Assembly (NCBI GenBank): GCA_018266845.1
Contig: JAFDZO010000015.1
Span: forward strand, 19,699-83,698
Direction of reading: 5' to 3'
Length of the DNA stretch: 64,000 nucleotides
Source of the DNA: Bacteroidota bacterium
GTDB lineage: Bacteria; Bacteroidota; Ignavibacteria; Tepidaquicellales; Tepidaquicellaceae
The translations under genes and the position numbers were made by a program. Positions 61,853-64,000 of this stretch are shown here, piece after piece (positions within the stretch are counted from its first letter, which is position 1; each line of letters opens with the position of its first letter). A model generated the notes under the pieces. That model did not search any database. It was not told where the DNA came from and was given only the letters and a program-made list of their open reading frames with translations.

Positions 61853-62319
61853 AACACAGATTTTATGATTGTTATGATGTCACAGATATAAAATATAATT
61901 TTTGGAAAAGGATAACTATAAATATTCGGAAATCACAGAAAAAATTATTGGTTGTTCCATGAAAGTTCATAATTTTTTTGGCTCGGGATTTCCCGAGGTT
62001 ATTTATCAAAGAAGTTTAAAGATTGAGTTTGAAAAATCAGGATTAAATTATTCGAGAGAACTTGAGTTACCCGTGTATTACGAAAAGGAATTAGTTGGTA
62101 GCAGAGTAGTAGATTTTTTAATAGAAGATAAGATCATAGTAGAATTAAAAGTTGTTCCTGAGTTAATTTATATACATCAAGCGCAAATATTAAACTATTT
62201 GAAAGCATTTAAAAAAGAAGTAGGATTGCTTATTAACTTTGGTGAGAGTAGGCTAAAATTCAAAAGATTTGTTATTTAAGTTTATCAGTGAAATCATATA
62301 AATCATAAGCATCTGTGTT
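61853..62319. mobile_element. Candidate inverted-repeat cassette carrying a GxxExxY gene
   Basis: Left repeat 61853-61888 and right repeat 62283-62319 are inverted copies: aligned by hand they share 31 of 37 positions with one gap, and both outer ends read AACACAGAT. They flank only the GxxExxY gene. The element sits between two genes of an otherwise continuous SPFH/zinc-ribbon operon. No target-site duplication was found. Mobility is inference. Confidence 0.55.
61902..62279 (+). CDS. GxxExxY family protein (PD-(D/E)xK nuclease-like)
   Basis: A 125-residue protein starting at TTG. The name-giving motif is Gly29-x-x-Glu32-x-x-Tyr35 (GFPEVIY). A PD-(D/E)xK-type core follows: RVVDFLIEDKIIVELKV with Asp71, Glu81 and Lys83, then Gln93 in HQAQILNYL. 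These are the residues expected of a metal-dependent nuclease fold, and all are present. The family is common in Bacteroidota and cyanobacteria with unknown biological role. Here it lies within a pair of inverted repeats, suggesting the gene travels as a unit. Confidence 0.88.
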   Translation: MEKDNYKYSEITEKIIGCSMKVHNFFGSGFPEVIYQRSLKIEFEKSGLNYSRELELPVYYEKELVGSRVVDFLIEDKIIVELKVVPELIYIHQAQILNYLKAFKKEVGLLINFGESRLKFKRFVI

Positions 62320-62338
62320 ACTTAATTAAAAATATGCA

Positions 62339-63151
62339 ATGGAAGTACTTGATAAAATAAAATGCCCGCAATGCGGAGCAGAAAACGATTTACCGGTTGA
62401 CGAAAAATTTCTTGAATGCGCTTACTGCGGTTCGGCAATCTATATAGATAAGAAAAAAGTTGTAACGCATTTTGTTATTGCCTGCAATTTTAATAAACAG
62501 ACTGCGGAGGGAAATTTAAAAAGATGGATGGCTGGTAATTTTCAGGTGAAAGACCTTGATAAGCTGGCACAAATTTCTCAGGTAAACTTTTATTATTTCC
62601 CTATGTGGTATTTTAAAACCAAAGATGCCTCTTCGGAAAAAATTTACCTTCAGCCCGCGACTTCCACATCAATTTCGGAAATCAAAAAAATCAACATTCC
62701 GGCAGGAAGTTTAAAAGTATTCAAAGAAAAGGATTATAACATCTCGGAGTTTATCGTGCCGGACGTTATGTACGATTCGGCGCAAAGCTGGCTTGCGCAA
62801 TCAGGTGTAAATCCTGATTCAGTGGCAGAGTCGGATTTGGTTCATATACCGTTTTACCAATTTTATTACAACTTCAAAGGGCAGCAATATACAGCGCTTG
62901 TCGAAGCCTCATCGGGAATGGTGTACGCAAATGTATGGCCCGCAAAATCAGAAGCGCCGTTTAGAATAATGTTCGGTGCAGGTATTGCGGTTTTTCTTTT
63001 TATGAGCGTTATTTCCTTTATTATTGGTTTTATGTTTGAAAGAAACACAGAACTTGCACTGGTTTCAGGGGAAATGATAAAAGTGCCTTTATATTTAGTT
63101 GCAGCTATTCCTTTAATCATCATTGCATATTTCATAGCTAAAAAAGTTTAA
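62339..63151 (+). CDS. Zinc-ribbon membrane protein (YdjG-like)
   Basis: A 270-residue protein. N-terminal zinc ribbon: Cys9/Cys12 (KCPQCG) and Cys27/Cys30 (CAYCG). A middle soluble domain contains VNFYYFPMWYFKTKDASSEKIY and LVHIPFYQFYYNFKGQQYTALVEASSGMVYANVWPAKSE, followed by two membrane helices (about 208-227 and 243-267). This layout matches zinc-ribbon membrane proteins of the B. subtilis YdjG/YdjH type. It overlaps the next, related gene by 1 bp. Confidence 0.8.
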   Translation: MEVLDKIKCPQCGAENDLPVDEKFLECAYCGSAIYIDKKKVVTHFVIACNFNKQTAEGNLKRWMAGNFQVKDLDKLAQISQVNFYYFPMWYFKTKDASSEKIYLQPATSTSISEIKKINIPAGSLKVFKEKDYNISEFIVPDVMYDSAQSWLAQSGVNPDSVAESDLVHIPFYQFYYNFKGQQYTALVEASSGMVYANVWPAKSEAPFRIMFGAGIAVFLFMSVISFIIGFMFERNTELALVSGEMIKVPLYLVAAIPLIIIAYFIAKKV

Positions 63152-64000
63152 TGGATACTCCGGTTACTACTGCTCCCGTAAAAAAAGAAAAAGTAATAAA
63201 GGGCATTACCTGCCCGGCTTGCAACGGAGAGCTAGATTTAAAAGAAGGTATGAAAACCTTCAATTGCAAATATTGCGGAACGCTTTTAGCTGTAAAAGGC
63301 GAGAGCGGACCCGCCAAATATTTTGTGCCCAAGACTGTTAAAAAAGATGATGCAGTTAATAGAACTTTCGCATGGCTTGAAAAAGGAATTTCAAAAGCCA
63401 AAGGACTAAAAGCAAATTCAAAAATAGATGAGGCATTCCTTGTTTATATTCCTTATTGGAGGGTGAGGGCTGATGTTGTCGGCTGGGTATTCGGTCAGGA
63501 GCGAAAGACCCGCACTGTAAACAACCGCACCGAAGTTTACTATGTAGATGTCGAAAGAAAAATTCAGCAGTCATTTGATAGAACTTTTCCTGCTTGCGAT
63601 GTAGCTGAGCTTGGTGTTAAGCAGGTAAATCTTACCGGCGACGAACTGCTTCCCGTAGATTTTGAAAGTCTCCAGCAGGACGGCATGATGTTTAATATCG
63701 TATCATCGGAAAAAGAAGTTTCTGAATTTGCCAAGGGGGATTTTGCCTCTTATGCCAGAGCCTCGGCAAATGTTGACAGGGTTACGTTTGAGCATTACGA
63801 TTTAGTTCGCGATGACTTAAATATTGTATATTATCCTCTATGGGTAGTGCGTTATGTTTTTCAGAATAGAACGTATCAGGCAGTTCTTAACGGGCAGGTC
63901 GGGCCAATCTGCTATGGCAAAGCGCCTGGAAACAATTTATTCAGGGCAGTCATGGGAATACTTGGAGTAGGAGCCGGCATGTATCTTGCTACTTTATTCG
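63151..64000 (+). CDS. Second zinc-ribbon membrane protein, cut by the window end
   Basis: At least 283 residues, with the ATG overlapping the previous stop (TAATG). Zinc ribbon Cys21/Cys24 (TCPACNG) and Cys39/Cys42 (NCKYCG), then AFLVYIPYWRVRADVVGWVFGQE and IVYYPLWVVRYVFQNRTYQAVLNGQVG, the same pattern as in the preceding protein, and the beginning of a membrane helix at the edge (VMGILGVGAGMYLATLF). It is a paralogue of the upstream protein. The gene continues outside the window. Confidence 0.8.
   Translation, partial: MDTPVTTAPVKKEKVIKGITCPACNGELDLKEGMKTFNCKYCGTLLAVKGESGPAKYFVPKTVKKDDAVNRTFAWLEKGISKAKGLKANSKIDEAFLVYIPYWRVRADVVGWVFGQERKTRTVNNRTEVYYVDVERKIQQSFDRTFPACDVAELGVKQVNLTGDELLPVDFESLQQDGMMFNIVSSEKEVSEFAKGDFASYARASANVDRVTFEHYDLVRDDLNIVYYPLWVVRYVFQNRTYQAVLNGQVGPICYGKAPGNNLFRAVMGILGVGAGMYLATLF

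Noticed and set aside
61840..62340. Target-site duplication around the GxxExxY cassette
   Set aside because: The bases just outside the two inverted repeats do not match each other convincingly, so no duplication is claimed.
1..64000. tRNA, rRNA and CRISPR arrays
   Set aside because: No cloverleaf-like T-loop patterns, rRNA segments or regularly spaced repeats were seen in the gaps.

Overview
The window looks like a chromosomal segment from a low-GC, Gram-negative member of the Bacteroidota/Chlorobi/Ignavibacteria group. I infer Ignavibacteria or a close relative. Four large secreted proteins end in a Por-type (type IX) sorting domain with an NPFNP motif. There is also a GWxTD-domain protein, a DUF2851 protein, a BamA-like POTRA protein, a TonB-dependent receptor and a dimeric (alpha2) glycyl-tRNA synthetase. 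No rRNA, tRNA, CRISPR array, integrase or transposase was seen.

Layout. 1-6.6 kb: a DUF1579-like secreted protein, then a nitrosative-stress/copper-protein operon on the minus strand (Ric iron-sulfur repair protein, cytochrome c lipoprotein, NirK-like cupredoxin protein), an A/T-rich patch of three unknown genes, a Crp/Fnr regulator and a SemiSWEET transporter. 6.7-13 kb: glycyl-tRNA synthetase, an AraC-type regulator, a two-domain retropepsin-like protease, a VIT/VWA secreted protein and an acid phosphatase. 13.2-25.7 kb: a plus-strand run of housekeeping and accessory genes (mtaB, sixA, an ABC ATPase, an enoyl-CoA hydratase homologue, a toxin-antitoxin pair, a HisC-like aminotransferase, DUF192, a metallopeptidase, DUF423, a BamA-like protein), then DUF2851, a TPR lipoprotein and DUF58. 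25.7-29.5 kb: GWxTD and rimO, then DinB and SprT-like genes. 29.7-33.7 kb: a four-gene operon of two Ddl-like ATP-grasp ligases, a GNAT acetyltransferase and a lysine 2,3-aminomutase-like radical SAM enzyme. 33.9-36.4 kb: an ECF sigma factor operon. 36.5-42 kb: nrfHA ammonifying nitrite reductase with an outer-membrane beta-barrel, and a GT-C glycosyltransferase. 42.1-48.6 kb: a second ECF sigma factor, mutS, a beta-propeller-like protein, a protease-TPR fusion, a small membrane protein and an unlisted 56-residue zinc-ribbon ORF. 48.7-60.1 kb: secreted and surface proteins (three with sorting domains, tandem DUF1579, a TonB receptor with a Cys-rich partner). 60.3-64 kb: a membrane-stress-type module (coiled-coil protein, SPFH-SHOCT protein, two zinc-ribbon membrane proteins), apparently interrupted by a GxxExxY nuclease-fold gene that sits between about 37-bp inverted repeats.

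How the parts may work together. Two near-identical 14-bp palindromes of the form TTGAC-N4-GTCAA lie just upstream of ric (3768-3781) and nrfH (39835-39848). The window also encodes a Crp/Fnr protein whose recognition helix has the E-x-x-S-R residues that read such sites. This points to one nitrogen-oxide regulon covering the Ric/cytochrome/copper-protein operon and the nrfHA operon. The leads I rate highest are the GxxExxY inverted-repeat cassette, the two-ligase/acetyltransferase/aminomutase operon, and the NirK-like protein, which keeps its copper ligands in part but lacks the usual catalytic Asp and His.
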